Notes under the pieces: model-generated
Seen by the model: only the letters and a program-made list of their open reading frames with translations
Databases searched by the model: none
What the model was told of the DNA's origin: nothing
DNA from: Bugulina stolonifera
Lineage: Eukaryota; Bryozoa; Gymnolaemata; Cheilostomatida; Bugulidae
Length of the DNA stretch: 64,000 nt
Direction: 5' to 3'
NCBI GenBank assembly: GCA_935421135.1
Contig: OW285188.1
Span: 20,871,233-20,935,232, forward strand
In this document: positions 52,499-64,000 of the stretch, in pieces
Layout of the letters: every line of letters starts with the position of its first letter
Numbering within the stretch: position 1 is the first letter of the stretch
Position numbers and translations under genes: made by a program

Positions 52499-53341
52499 GG
52501 TATATTATCTACTGTACTGTATATAGATATAGGTGTATTACATGCACCAAAATACCTAGAGTAATGAAGTATCGATGACTTTTAGTTGCTAGAGCCAGTT
52601 TGTTCATCAATTTTGAAGAATTACTAGTTAGGAAAAGTGACACAAGTTCTCCTTGAGTGAATGTTGAGACCAATTTTCTATATGCAGCACATCAGAACAC
52701 ATTCACACCTATTCCCCACTTTTGGGGGTTAATATGGTGAAGAGAATAACTGGTGTGTCTTTGATATTTTCACAGCAGTAAAACAAACAACTATCCATTG
52801 TTGTAGCTGTTGAATTACCTCAGTCTAACATATTATAAACCTCCCACAACGCAGTTCATATAGCCATTAGGGCATTATAGCAGTAGCAATCCTAAACAAC
52901 AATATTATAACTGCATGTATCTAGTATTATATTACTAGCTGTCTAGTAATACTAGTAACTGCTATTTGGCCATGTGCAGCTGTTGTTATTGTGGTTACTA
53001 TAGAAATCAGCAGGCATAACCACTTCTAATTGGACAGTGTTTGCCGTTACGCATGAGCACTAACACTAAAGCAATCTTTTCCGGCTTATCAATGGCGATC
53101 TGACAAATGTTTGTTATTTTTACTTGCACGATAAATCAATTGACCACAACAACTATACTGGCACGATGTGAGGTGTAGAAATTTGCATATCAAAATATTT
53201 ATGTATAATTAAGAGTTTCATGCAAAAAATACTTGGCCCCACCTCAATTGCTAGAAATCTTTATAAAAAGGGAGGTTGCTTCTGTACTATAATAATTTAA
53301 TATTAATATATCATATCATAAGATAATTATCTTATGATAAC

Positions 53342-56044
53342 CAGACCTGCCAACCTAGGGGTGGGGCAATAGAGTGAGTTGCATAAAAGGGGCAAAAACT
53401 TTTTTGATTGGGGCACTCACAAAGCCTCGGAACAGATTATCATAATCATTATCTTATGATTATAAAAGATATTATTCTTACTATTAGTATAAAAATTTAA
53501 TTAGTTACTAGCTGCTAGCATCAGCATGCTTGTAAATTTGGCAGTAAACAAAAATGAAGATTTAATAGTTATAGTACTTGTAGGCCAATTAATAGTGATA
53601 GTGACTTGTTGTCACATAAAATTAAATTTAGTAGTAGTTAGTAATAATGGTAATGAGTACAAATATAGTTGTTTGGTAAAGCTTCTTTTGAATTGGTAAC
53701 TTAGCAAGTTAGTCAAATGTAGCCTTACAAGAGACCAGTAGGCCTATATATTTAGCCCCTTCTATTACTGTAATAACATCTGATAGAATTGTGTCATCAA
53801 TGTAGCCTAATGCAATTACATAAAATTCAGTTTCAGTTTGTTTAGTTGTGTAAAAGCTTAAGTCCTTCAATGTGTTAGTAGGTAGTTTGTCTGCTTATGA
53901 CGAGCTTACAGGTGGTACAAAGATCCAAATATCTTTTAAATATAGTATACAGTTATATTTATATATTACCACAAAGTTTGTTGCAAATGATTAGATGCAC
54001 ATTGGTAGAAAATGGATAAAACAAGTTGTAGGCCTACATATTGTGATTAACTGTAAATGCAATCTCTACTTCGAATAATTTAACCAACTGCAATTGCATG
54101 TGTTATACTGTCTGTTAGGTGTATTAGTGCATAGTTTCATGTAGCCTTAGATCTTTGTTTGTGGTTGGGGTGACACCATACACCATATGTAATGGATAAG
54201 CCAACTTCTCCATCTGAAATTTCGCTGACGAACCCTGGGTCTGGCCAAAAAGTATCAAGTTGTACCTGCCTCTATACTGGAGGGCCCTACATCTCTTAAC
54301 CATATTTATTTGTATATTTATTTTTATGTGTATTTCTTGTTGAACCTTATTTTGTCGAGTTCGTTGCTGACTGAAATTGACTGTTATCTATTATGAGCCG
54401 GGAGCATATATTTATTAATCGATTAAGAGTAATTATTTACATACAGTAGATCGCAATGCTCTATCTGACTTGTAAGAGCCTACATTTTATGTCGGATCAC
54501 TCGGGTGTTTTTTTATGTCCTAGTCGTCCATCCCGATGGCGCATTGGCACTGAGGTTTTTGTGGAATAATTAGTTGGGTATCGATGGCCCACCAGTCCCG
54601 CAGACTCTAGATGGAGCCAGTTATATATAAAAAGTTCCACGTTTTTCTGTTTTGTTCAGTTGCTACTTGGATTACAATACAGTTTATTTCTATCTTCTTA
54701 CATGCTCTGCATTCTTGGTAGAAACCTAAAGTGCTACCTAGGAGTCTTCCAGCCTGTGGAATTGAGTACCCAGGGTAACCAGTGTTAGTTCATAACGAGT
54801 TATATAAGTTTGCATGCACAATAATATACATGATAGGAGAACGTTAGACTTGTTAGTCAGTTGTATAAGGTTTCAATCCAGAGGTATCTATCAGTATCTA
54901 GCAGCGTTAGGTCGGCCCTAGGGTTTGATTAGGTGACTTCAGCACATGTGGTGTGTAGGGCAGTGTGCTAGCTACAGTTGAATATCAGAACATTACCGCA
55001 CTTGAAGAAACAAGCTGTACCCAGTCCCAGACATTGCTGTTTTCGTAAGACTATCTCCTGATAGGTGAAAATCATCTGAGCGATAAGCATATTGGATGAT
55101 AATTATATTCTTGAGCATCGTCTTTAGGGAGGCAGTTTGGTATGGTGTTGAACTATGTCTGATCACATTTGAATGGGGTATAAGGGCCAATGTGAGAGCC
55201 AGAGAGCTTATTAGCTTAAACTTTTTTGAAGTTTGCCCATCCTTACCCAAAACCTGATTATTGAGTTACACGACTTGTTTTTAAAATTCTCAAATAAAGC
55301 GTGGTTGTAGCATTCATTTATTTCTCTGTATAATTCAGGATCTTCCCATATCTATACAAAGAAACTTCAATGTGTAACAATTAGATTAACTACATGTATA
55401 TCCAATTTAGCGATACTATCATATACAAAGTAGTCTACCCCAGAGCCAATCTGCCCAGGAACTCTGGCGATTTGATTGTTAGAATAATTATAAGTCGTTT
55501 TTATTAAATTTCATATACATTACTAATACTTCTCACCATTCCATTCTATCTCACTATCACTGTACAAATCTAGTAATGCAGGTACTAGTTAGGCTTAGGT
55601 CACCCATACAACTGATATTATAAAATAATGTCTTAATGAGTAGGCTATACTTTAGTTTCTTATGATTATCATTCAATACTATAGTTGAATTCAGATCATC
55701 ATCATGGTAGGTGCATAAGTGTTGTGATAGGATCCTAGTTAGTAAGGGGCATCTCTGTATCCCAACATATAAATTGATGCACCATATGAATGAAATAAGG
55801 GCTATTGTGGCAATGTCAATAAACTGTACTGTGTATCCTTTGTTTGTATGAGTTTTGTGGCTTGAGGAAAGCATGCAAGTAGAGCAAAATGAGGCAAAAA
55901 CAACATTTTTTATTACTTTGTAATGGGGCAAAAAATAATTTTTTATTGCTCTGATGGGGCAAATGAGTGAAAAGGGAGTGAGAGCTTGAGCTATGGGGCA
56001 ATTGCTTGAATCTCACGCTCAATGCGTGAGAGTTGGCAGGTCTG
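53342..56044. mobile_element. 2.7-kb hAT-type DNA transposon, probably non-autonomous
   Basis: The ends are exact inverted repeats: CAGACCTGCCAAC at the left and GTTGGCAGGTCTG at the right. Both sides are flanked by an identical 8-bp direct repeat, ATGATAAC (53334-53341 and 56045-56052). An 8-bp duplication plus ends starting CAG is the hAT superfamily pattern. A subterminal palindrome (CTCACGCTCAATGCGTGAG) lies just inside the right end. I found no transposase-like reading frame, only short frames without a hAT dimerisation or BED motif, so it is likely a deletion derivative. Confidence 0.88.
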
Positions 56045-57180
56045 ATGATAACATAAGATTAAACAAAACATACATAATTTATAATTGAAATTATTATTAT
56101 ATTATTATTTATTTATAATAATGATTATTATCATGATCGATGTGTGTTGAACATTCAATTGCATTGTTATTTTTTCATGATTTATTACAACAATAACAAC
56201 AACATGAACATTATACAGATCTATTATAGTTATTTATACATGTATTTAATATTATTCATATCATTTTATAATTATCAATGTGAATGTGATTGTAGTAAGT
56301 TTTTGTATAATAATATAATTAGTCTAAGTGTTTATAATGAAAAATTAGTGCTTATTATGAGTATCTTATTTTTATTTTATTACACCTTGAATTTTGTTGA
56401 ATATACATGTATGTTTCCTTACTTGTATTGTAATGTTCTCTGAAATCCAATCAAATTCAATGAAACCTTAGGGGCCAGAGCTAACCTGTTCAATGCTAGA
56501 TTGCCAAGATGAAGAAAAACTATGTAGAATGGACCAACAGGTCCAACATGTGATCATGTGAATTATTGTGCATGCATAGGACTAACCCCTGTTTGCAGAT
56601 CTGAGCTTGTATAAGTTATGTGTGACTATGCTAGTTTCTCGGGCTACTCAGCTCTGCAAGGAAATAGGCTGAAAACCCCTAGGTATCTATATAAATTTCT
56701 ATCAAGAATTCTGAGCATACAAGAAATTGGAAGTAGCTGTGTTATAATCCAAACTCCAATTGAACTAAACAGCAAGTTGCTGCACAAAACTGACTCTGCC
56801 CAGAGTGAGTATTCGATGGGCCATTTGTTTACAATTAACGCCCAATTAATATTTATTTCAAGAAAGTCCTCAGACCAGATACATCATCAGGAAGTACGAT
56901 TATATAATTTCGGTAATTTTCCGGACATAGTACTTATTTCTAGAGTGATGCTGATGTTCCTCACCACTTTTTATACGGTTGTGAAATTTTTTGATGTGTC
57001 AGTGTTGTATTAACTTGGTAAATCAATATGTACTAGACATGGCATGGCGGTTTTACATAGTTATTTCTGAAGTTTCTATTAGATCCCACAATATTACACG
57101 TACATGTATTTTAGTTACTCAAGTTATTTAAAATACTGCAAACTTATCATTCTGCAAAATGTCATAGGCTATTGTAGGTC

Positions 57181-60100
57181 ATGTCAGCAGAACGTACCCG
57201 GCTGTTGGGGGCCGCAGAGAATGAAGACGATATAGCAAGTGACATTGTTCCAGTAGATCTGACAGGACCCACGCCGTCAGGTATGTAGTTTAAAACATTT
57301 TTATAATCATATTACATTTCGGTATAGTGAAGCCTATAATATATCATAACATATCTAGGTTCTTGAGCATACGAAGCTACTGGGCTGCGGTATGATAATT
57401 CTTTACACCTGATAAAGTTGATAGTTTATGCTGAAAGATCAGATATTATGTTACTGCATGCCACTAGTAGTTAGATTTGTGGAAAAGGCATTGAACTCTC
57501 TATTAGTGAATTTTGTGATTAGACAATGGTAAAGGTGTACATTGAGTATGCTTACATACATGTAGCCTACTTTGACCTTAATCAGTTCATTATACAGCTA
57601 CACGTAGATATTGGTGAACTTCCTGCTAGCTATTCTAACTTTATAAAACTATATATTTCTGTAGCCTATTTACACAGTTTATAACGTTGGCCAACTGGAG
57701 ATATTTAGTTGCATAGACTAAATTTGTGGAGCCTGTGACTTGCATAAATCATATAAATTAACAAAAATTATGGTTTCAGATAATTCTAGTAGTGTGCCCA
57801 AGCCAGGTTGGTCTAGAAAGCAGGTGCTGATAGCTGCCACACTATCACTAATGAACCTTTCCCAAGCAATCTCATTCGGCATAATCTCTCCTTTCTACCC
57901 AAGTGAAGCTGCCGCTAAAGGTGCTTCTAGCGTGGAAATCGGACTTGTCTTTGGGGCTTTTGAGCTGATTATGTTTATAACTTCGCCCATATATGGATCA
58001 TTTGTGAGTATGGAGTCATGCTATTTGTTTTATATTACAAGTAGTTGCTAAACTTATCATGCAAATGCATGTTTTACACGTATATGTACATATGTAACAT
58101 ATTTCCAAAAGTTGCAAGCAATACTACATGTGCTATAGACAAAATTTTTCACTTTTCCTTCATGGAGGCGTGACTGGTGCTTGCATGTGCTGGATTGAAG
58201 CAATTCTAGTCACATTACTCATACTTACATGTTAGTAACCCATTTCTATTGTAGATTCATCAGATCGGGGCTAAATATATGTATCTGTCCGGTTCATTCC
58301 TTCTTGGTGGATGTAGTCTAGCATTTGGGTAAGTCGGTAGCTGTATTATTAATACATACATATACACTACATACATCTAGTGAAGGAGTGGGCTATAGCT
58401 CACAATATTAGTAGATAATAATGATCCCTATCTCTCCATTTGGTTATGTCTTTACCACTCTTGGCTGAGAGAGGTAGACTCCTACTACAGGTTCATTATA
58501 CAAAGTTTTAATGGTATTCTATTCGAGTACCAAAACTAAAACCATTGCAGCTTTATCTCTTTCTATACTCTGTTCCCTACTATTTACTGCTATCTATAAA
58601 GCTACCCTTGCTAGTAGTCTAATACCAATGCATGATTACTTGGTGGTGGGCTGTCAGGTTTTTAGATAGATGTCCTGATGGGGCTATATATGTTGCTATG
58701 TGCTTCATTTGCCGCTTTGTCGAGGCTAATGGATGCGCTATGATGACCACAGCTTCATTCTCCATTATGGCTGTGACATTCCCCAACAATGTTGGCCAAG
58801 CTGTAGTAAGTTACATCTGACTTCTATCAAAGTAACTGTTATACAGTAACATACTGGAGGGTTTTTATGTCTAGCGCTCTTTCAAGAATCAAATCACTAA
58901 AGTACCGAAGTAGCTTATAAGTTGTGTTGTAGTGTTAACACAACTTTCATATATGATCATGTAAAATATAACAAGTCACTCAATACAAGGGAGCTTCTAA
59001 GCAATGGAGGAGATAACTCATTAACAGAGGAGGCAATTTTAATAAGCTTTTGTCATATGCTAAGATAATATGGCTAATGGGTTACGCTAAAGTAGACCGA
59101 CAACTTCAAATTAACCATAAAATGTTGGCATACAATTTACACATTCATCAAGAAAATCTCGCATATAGGCTCATTAGAATTATACTCTCTGGTTTGGCTA
59201 TTGTGTACACGCTGTCATGTATTGAGTGACGTTTCTGATAATATCTGATCGTTGAATGCATTGGCATGTGACCTTGAGGTATGACTCTCAGTGAAACTCA
59301 AGCACCAAATTTGCTCTCAACTCTCTAGTATGTTTTCATCTCAATGCTGTTTCTTGTTATTATTTCGCTGTCTGTTGAAATTTTGAAAACAACCAGAATG
59401 CACCATTTTATTAGTTCGTTTTCTAACACCAACCTGTATAGGTTTAGCTCCGCCCACTCCGTAGATAAAACAAAGATAGTGGTAGGAGAGGTAGTTCAAA
59501 TCAACCCCAAATAATCTACCCATATGCAACTATACCAGGGTCGGCCAAAAGTTTTTTAAAGTTGACCATTTAAAAAATTCACAGAGTAACTGTAGACCAC
59601 TTCTTTGCTGCTTCAATCAAACCCAACTAAATGATAAACATACACATAGATAAAATGAAGTTAATGAACGGTAGAACTGGCATAGCTGGTGTTCAAAAGT
59701 TTATTGTAAGGAAACACAGCAGCAAAATATTGTGTCACTAAAGTGATGCAATATGTGTGTAAATGAAAGGAATTGCATGTATTTTATTGTACAAATACAT
59801 GTATACAATTTTGACTATCCCAGTAGAAGGATTTATAGGACTGCTTTACTGTTACTATCTACATGTATGTTAGGTACATAATATTTGGATGCAATATAAA
59901 TCTGAGTATACTCTATTCAGGATATTTAGTTACATGTGAAAAATAGAATACTGAGTTACGAGCCATGGCGGCGTGTAGTCTGGCTCCAGATGTGTACACG
60001 AAAGCCTTAGGACCTCATGCACTTGCTGCAGATTCCCGTTTTACATGCCATGTAAAACGGGAATCTCCAATGTACCTTTGAAGACAATTCTTATTCCAAT

Positions 60101-63100
60101 TACATGTACAACGTGCATAGGGCCTATGCCATGAAAATCTAGTAAAATATTTTATATTTTTCACCTAGTCAAGTAGGCCACCCAAAGTTTGGCTGTTCTT
60201 TGATCAGAGAGAAAATGTATCGGAACGTCACCATGGCTCTGTACCTGGGGTGTTCAGAGTGAATCATCTCTCCTTCCACTACATGTATCTTTGGGTGTAA
60301 TATACACCAATGTATTATATGTCTCTATGGTTCATTAGTATATTAGTGTAGCTGCTTCTTTATACAATGTATATATTATTATGTGTAGTAATAGCAAATA
60401 GAACAAAATGTAATATTCTTATTACATAATAATTGCATTAGTGGTCCTATGTAAACTCTTATCTTATACTGATTATTTGCGCTCAGCAATAGTAATTGGC
60501 ATTTTCTTAATTATAAACTTTATGTAATGACAATGAATCAATTTACTGATCAGTTGCATGTCTTATAATAATATCCAATATACTAATTCGGTGACTTCTT
60601 GTTGAGATATTTCCATTGCTACCCATGATTTCAAAAATCTTGCTTGTGCTGAAGCGTGCACTACCACTTTGTCACAAAATGCATACATGAATTACTCTTG
60701 TCAGAGTTCTAATCTGTCCTAGAACAGTCTAACTGTCTCATATCATGGATCTCCAACCCACCATATCTGAATTTTCTCTGGGAATACTGGAATAGTGTTT
60801 CAGCGGATGGTTTAGCAAGTTATGTGTACATGTATGTGTGCCATGTTTCAGGGAATATTGGAGATCTTTGGTGGTATGGGTATGGTGTTAGGTCCAGCAA
60901 TCGGTGGAATTCTATATAATGTAAGTACTATAGCCTACCTAGTAGTTTCAGTACAACTGTCATGGTAAATATAGGCCTGTATTGTAATTAAAATGAATAC
61001 AAATAGCTTTCCATTTGATTGTTTTTTCCTAGTTGTAATACTTGCACTATTTGGATATGAAATGAGATTTTCCTTCTGTAGATGTCATTAACATGTTAGC
61101 GATTGTAATCAAGTTATATATTGATCTACATTTATCATGTTTAATAGGAACCTGGTCATACATGTGCTGCAGTATAGGCCTATACTGTATATATATCTCT
61201 TATATCCTAACAAGGAGTTGTCATATCAATAAATGTCAGAATATTGATTCTGGTGGTTGGGACGGCCAACATTAACATATTTAGTGTAATATTAATACAC
61301 TGTTTGGTGTTTCTACTTGTGTTTTTCAAAGTTGTAAATGACTGGAGTTAAATCTTTTAATGTATTGTATAAAATAAGTTAAACTCTCTAGAACAAATGG
61401 ATGGGCTTTAGGCAGAGCCTACCATGTAGATGCAAGTAATCAGTGTAGCTAATCTTGACAGGTTGGGGGATTCCTTCTACCATTTGCAGTAGTGGGTTCT
61501 GTAGTGTGGGCAGCAACCATAGCCAGCTGGTTCATTCTTCCCAAACTTGGTAAGCAGCGTTCTTGCAATATGTGTATAATATTAGCCTTACCCATTCAAA
61601 ATGCTGCATTGATACGGTTTCTTATTGCAGGCTATGAAATCATTACAACCTTTTAACAAGTCAGGGTGCATTTACAATAAACAGAATAACATGTATGTTT
61701 CCCTGCTGTTTTTCCCTCATCTTGTACGACCTGTAAACCCTTGGTTGGTATGAAGTTAGCATGATCATACAAGTATATTGCAGACGAAGTAGAGAAAGTG
61801 TCTGGTAGTATACTTTCACTACTCAAGATACCAGGATGTATCGTTATATACTTGGTTATCAACTGCTGTGGAATCTCTCTCAGTTTCCTGGATCCGACGT
61901 TCAGTCCTTTTGTTCGGAAAACAGTTAGTATTAATATCATGTTTAACTATTTGTCCTTCAGTGCATTTTATACAGCTACATGTGAGTGATTGTCACTGTC
62001 TGTCTTCTGCATAAGTGCTAAAATGGCTGACGAGGATTGCTTAACATGAAATGACATCAAATATCATATCCTATGTAATGTGGGAACATCTACTATCAAT
62101 GTCTCATCCCCCTTCATCGCTGTATTTTCAGTTTCCTTGGGTGACGATACCTCAAGTTGGGTTCTTGTTCATGATTGGTCCTGGTTCATATGCTCTCACT
62201 GCTCCTCTCTCAGGGTACATCAGTGATAAGGTAGGCATACTGTTTCTTTATGTTCTAGCTATTTGCTCTCTATTCATACTGTAACAAGGTAAATGACTCT
62301 ACTCCTAGCTTCATACGGGTTGAGTACCCCATATATAGAAACGTGGCCATAATATGGGGAGTGATGTTGATGTGGTTGGTTCAGTGCGCATCTACTGTTC
62401 ACCGGTGAAGCTTCTTTTTAAAAGTTGCTAAGCTGGTGTAGTGGTAGTGTGTTCTGTCTAATTACATGTAGGTGCTGTAAAGGCCTAGGGTTCAAATATG
62501 GATGTGAAATTAACTAGTGAAACGCGCTTAGCAAAGAGCCAAGGTTTTAGACTCTCCAGGGAGAATTTCAGATTTGCCATTGCCAGTTTTGGTGCCGGGA
62601 GGTTTAACGCTCTCTCCAACCACATAAAGATGAGTCAATCTTTGCAATCTTTCAAAATTGCCATCAAAAACCATATTCTTGTGCTTCCTGATTAGAACTC
62701 ATTTTATCAACACTCTGTCTTGTACTTTATTAGTTTTATTCTACTAAATGCTCAAAATTTTATATGTACTTCTTTTAATTTATTCACACATCTTTTACTC
62801 TACTGGTTTTATTTACTACATGCTAGCAATTTTTATATGTATTACTATAACTAATTTACCGGTAGTTGTTTGCCTTTGTAATATTCAAACTTTAGCTTTT
62901 TTTTTCTTTCTCTACTTTTCTCTTCTTTTCTTCTCATACTGTAATCTTATTTACTTAGTGTGCTTTAAGCTTCTTGTTTTCTGGACAAAAGTCCATTGGA
63001 CTTATTCTCTGCCGGAATAAAAATGGAATATATATAAATCGAGTCCTTGACTGCTCAAATGACAAAATTCATTCTTTGTTTTAACTAGCACCACAATTGT

Positions 63101-63959
63101 GGTTAGGTGTATACAGGATAACCATGTAGTATATTGTGGTTAGGTGTATACAGAATAACCATGTAGTATTTTGTGGTTAGGTATATACAGGATAACCATG
63201 TAGTATATTGTGGTTAGGTGTATACAGGATAACCATGTAGTATATTGTGGTTAGGTATATACAGGATAACCATGTAGTATATTGTGGTTAGGTGTATACA
63301 GAATAACCATGTAGTATATTGTGGTTAGGTATATACAGGATAACCATGTAGTATATTGTGGTTAGGAATATACAGGATAACCATGTAGTATATTGTGGTT
63401 AGGTGTATACAGGATAACCATGTAGTATATTGTGGTTAAGTGTATACAGGATAACCATGTAGTATATTGTGGTTAGGTGTATACAGGATAACCATGTAGT
63501 ATATTGTGGTTAGGTGTATACAGGATAACCATGTAGTATATTGTGGTTAAGTGTATACAGGATAACCATGTAGTATATTGTGGTTAGGTGTATACAGGAT
63601 AACCATGTAGTATATTGTGGTTATGTATATACAGGATAACCATGTAGTATGTTGTGGTTAGGTGTATACAGGATAACCATGTAGTATATTGTGGTTAGGT
63701 GTATACAGGATAACCATGTAGTATATTGTGGTTAGGTGTATACAGGATAACCATGTAGTATATTGTGGTTAGGTGTATACAGGATAACCATGTAGTATAT
63801 TGTGGTTAGGTATATATACATGTTCATGTAGGGTAACTAGTGCTACTGAACTTTTCAGGGGTATCAAGGATCTCTAGCTGCTGTTAGCTTAATTCTAACT
63901 GGTATTTCCTTTTTCCTACTTGGACCCAATCCACTTCTAGCGTCGTTTATTCCAAGCAC
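57181..63959 (+). CDS. SLC18B1: SLC18B1-like major facilitator transporter (5' part)
   Basis: This is a vesicular MFS transporter of the SLC18 family; the vertebrate orthologue is reported to carry polyamines into vesicles. Visible exons are 57181-57280, 57780-58003, 58255-58328, 58658-58805, 60852-60920, 61462-61549, 61784-61923, 62132-62230 and 63859-63959, giving 347 codons plus two bases; the gene runs off the right edge. The cytosolic N-terminus has a dileucine-like ERTRLLG, then GWSRKQVLIAATLSLMN begins TM1. Family matches include GPFFPKEA-like SPFYPSEAAAKGAS, the loop QIGAKYMYLSG, the segments LDRCPDGAIYVAMCF and FPNNVGQAV, GILEIFGGMGMVLGPAIGG, FLDPTFSPFV and LSGYISDK. All phases agree. 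Intron 8 holds a LINE remnant and a minisatellite. Confidence 0.92.
60030..60065. repeat. Hairpin in SLC18B1 intron 4
   Basis: AGATTCCCGTTTTACATG pairs with its reverse complement almost without a loop. Imperfect GAGCCATGG/CCATGGCTC sequences near 59961 and 60233 suggest it may be the centre of a 280-bp MITE, which I cannot prove. Confidence 0.65.
62422..62497 (+). mobile_element. tRNA-like SINE head fused to a LINE tail
   Basis: AGCTGGTGTAGTGGTAGTGT and GGGTTCAAAT repeat the A- and B-box regions of the SINE at 23305, with an insertion containing TACATGTAG between them. Coding sequence of a retrotransposon follows directly. Confidence 0.65.
62498..63035 (+). pseudogene. 3' end of a non-LTR retrotransposon (reverse transcriptase C-terminus)
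   Basis: The frame 62498-62692 ends with TRLAKSQGFRLSRENFRFAI, then NALSNHIKMSQSLQSFKIAI and KNHIL. This has the arrangement of the C-terminal tail shared by CR1/L2/Jockey-type LINE ORF2 proteins (arginine-rich strand, then a short helix ending SFK-x3-KNHL). The catalytic reverse-transcriptase domain is absent. A pyrimidine-rich 3' UTR follows and ends near GGAATAAAAATGGAATA. It is a 5'-truncated copy sitting in SLC18B1 intron 8. Clade assignment is tentative. Confidence 0.6.
63096..63822. repeat. 37-bp minisatellite (about 20 copies) in SLC18B1 intron 8
   Basis: Each unit contains ATTGTGGTTAGGTGTATAC then AGGATAACCATGTAGTAT. Copies are highly similar; the commonest variant is GGTATATAC for GGTGTATAC. 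The array ends about 37 bp before the exon 9 acceptor but, unlike the other two intronic arrays, does not contain that splice site. Confidence 0.95.
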
Positions 63960-64000
63960 GTGAGTACAAGTGATTTCACTACATGTAGATGGTTTGGTTG

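Larger units (their letters stand above)
48648..57180. other. Gene-poor block between the DUF1295 gene and SLC18B1
   Basis: No multi-exon gene is supported in 8.5 kb. It holds a fold-back element with a CpG-bearing centre (49728-50266), a short TATG run (52475-52498) and a hAT-type element (53342-56044). Open frames at 50921-51199 (-), 51614-51946 (+) and 56618-57013 (+) are unrecognised; the first encodes a strongly hydrophobic C-terminus. The left end may contain 5' UTR and promoter of the minus-strand gene, with inverted CCAAT motifs near 49525-49615. Confidence 0.55.

Noticed and set aside
56618..57013. 131-codon ATG open frame on the plus strand between the hAT element and SLC18B1
   Set aside because: No recognisable domain, no exon partners, and composition like the surrounding AT-rich DNA; length alone is not enough.

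Overview
The window is nuclear DNA from an invertebrate animal. The evidence is AT-rich sequence, protein genes split by short GT-AG introns (mostly 50 bp to 2.6 kb), a Distal-less (Dlx) homeobox gene, a full set of animal housekeeping orthologues, and many SINEs, MITEs and minisatellites. I cannot fix the phylum. No rRNA, CRISPR or prokaryotic operon features are present. I joined exons by hand from reading frame, splice consensus and remembered family sequences; in every complete gene the exon lengths sum to an intact reading frame.

Layout. 1-5.5 kb: upstream of Dlx, with a tRNA-derived SINE. 5.69-9.64 kb (+): Dlx, three exons. 10-17 kb: intergenic, with an AT microsatellite and a 14-bp minisatellite. 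17.09-19.78 kb (-): L-serine/threonine dehydratase (SDS type), seven exons. 19.8-21.96 kb: divergent intergenic region with SINE pieces. 21.96-27.05 kb (+): ubiquitin-conjugating enzyme UBE2H, seven exons. 27.91-35.92 kb (-): ZC3H18, an RNA-export/decay adaptor, eighteen exons. 35.9-37.7 kb: shared divergent 5' region. 37.69-46.32 kb (+): CTNNBL1, a spliceosome-associated armadillo protein, thirteen exons. 46.70-48.65 kb (-): DUF1295/steroid-reductase-like membrane protein, five exons. 48.7-57.2 kb: gene-poor block with a CpG-bearing fold-back element and a 2.7-kb hAT-type transposon that has an 8-bp target duplication. 57.18 kb to the right edge (+): SLC18B1-like major facilitator, nine exons visible, C-terminus outside the window.

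The genes have separate jobs: development, amino-acid catabolism, ubiquitination, RNA processing and transport. They alternate in divergent and convergent pairs and do not look like a functional cluster.

The most unusual feature is that two genes carry minisatellites grown from their own splice sites. In ZC3H18 about 35 copies of a 26-bp unit start inside the end of exon 8, and each repeats that exon's 5' splice site. In CTNNBL1 about 16 copies of a 46-bp unit each repeat the 3' splice site and first two codons of exon 5. In both genes the exon-proximal copy is the one that keeps the frame, and the next copies lead straight to stop codons. A third array lies in an SLC18B1 intron and a fourth is intergenic; three of the four share a GTATACAC core.
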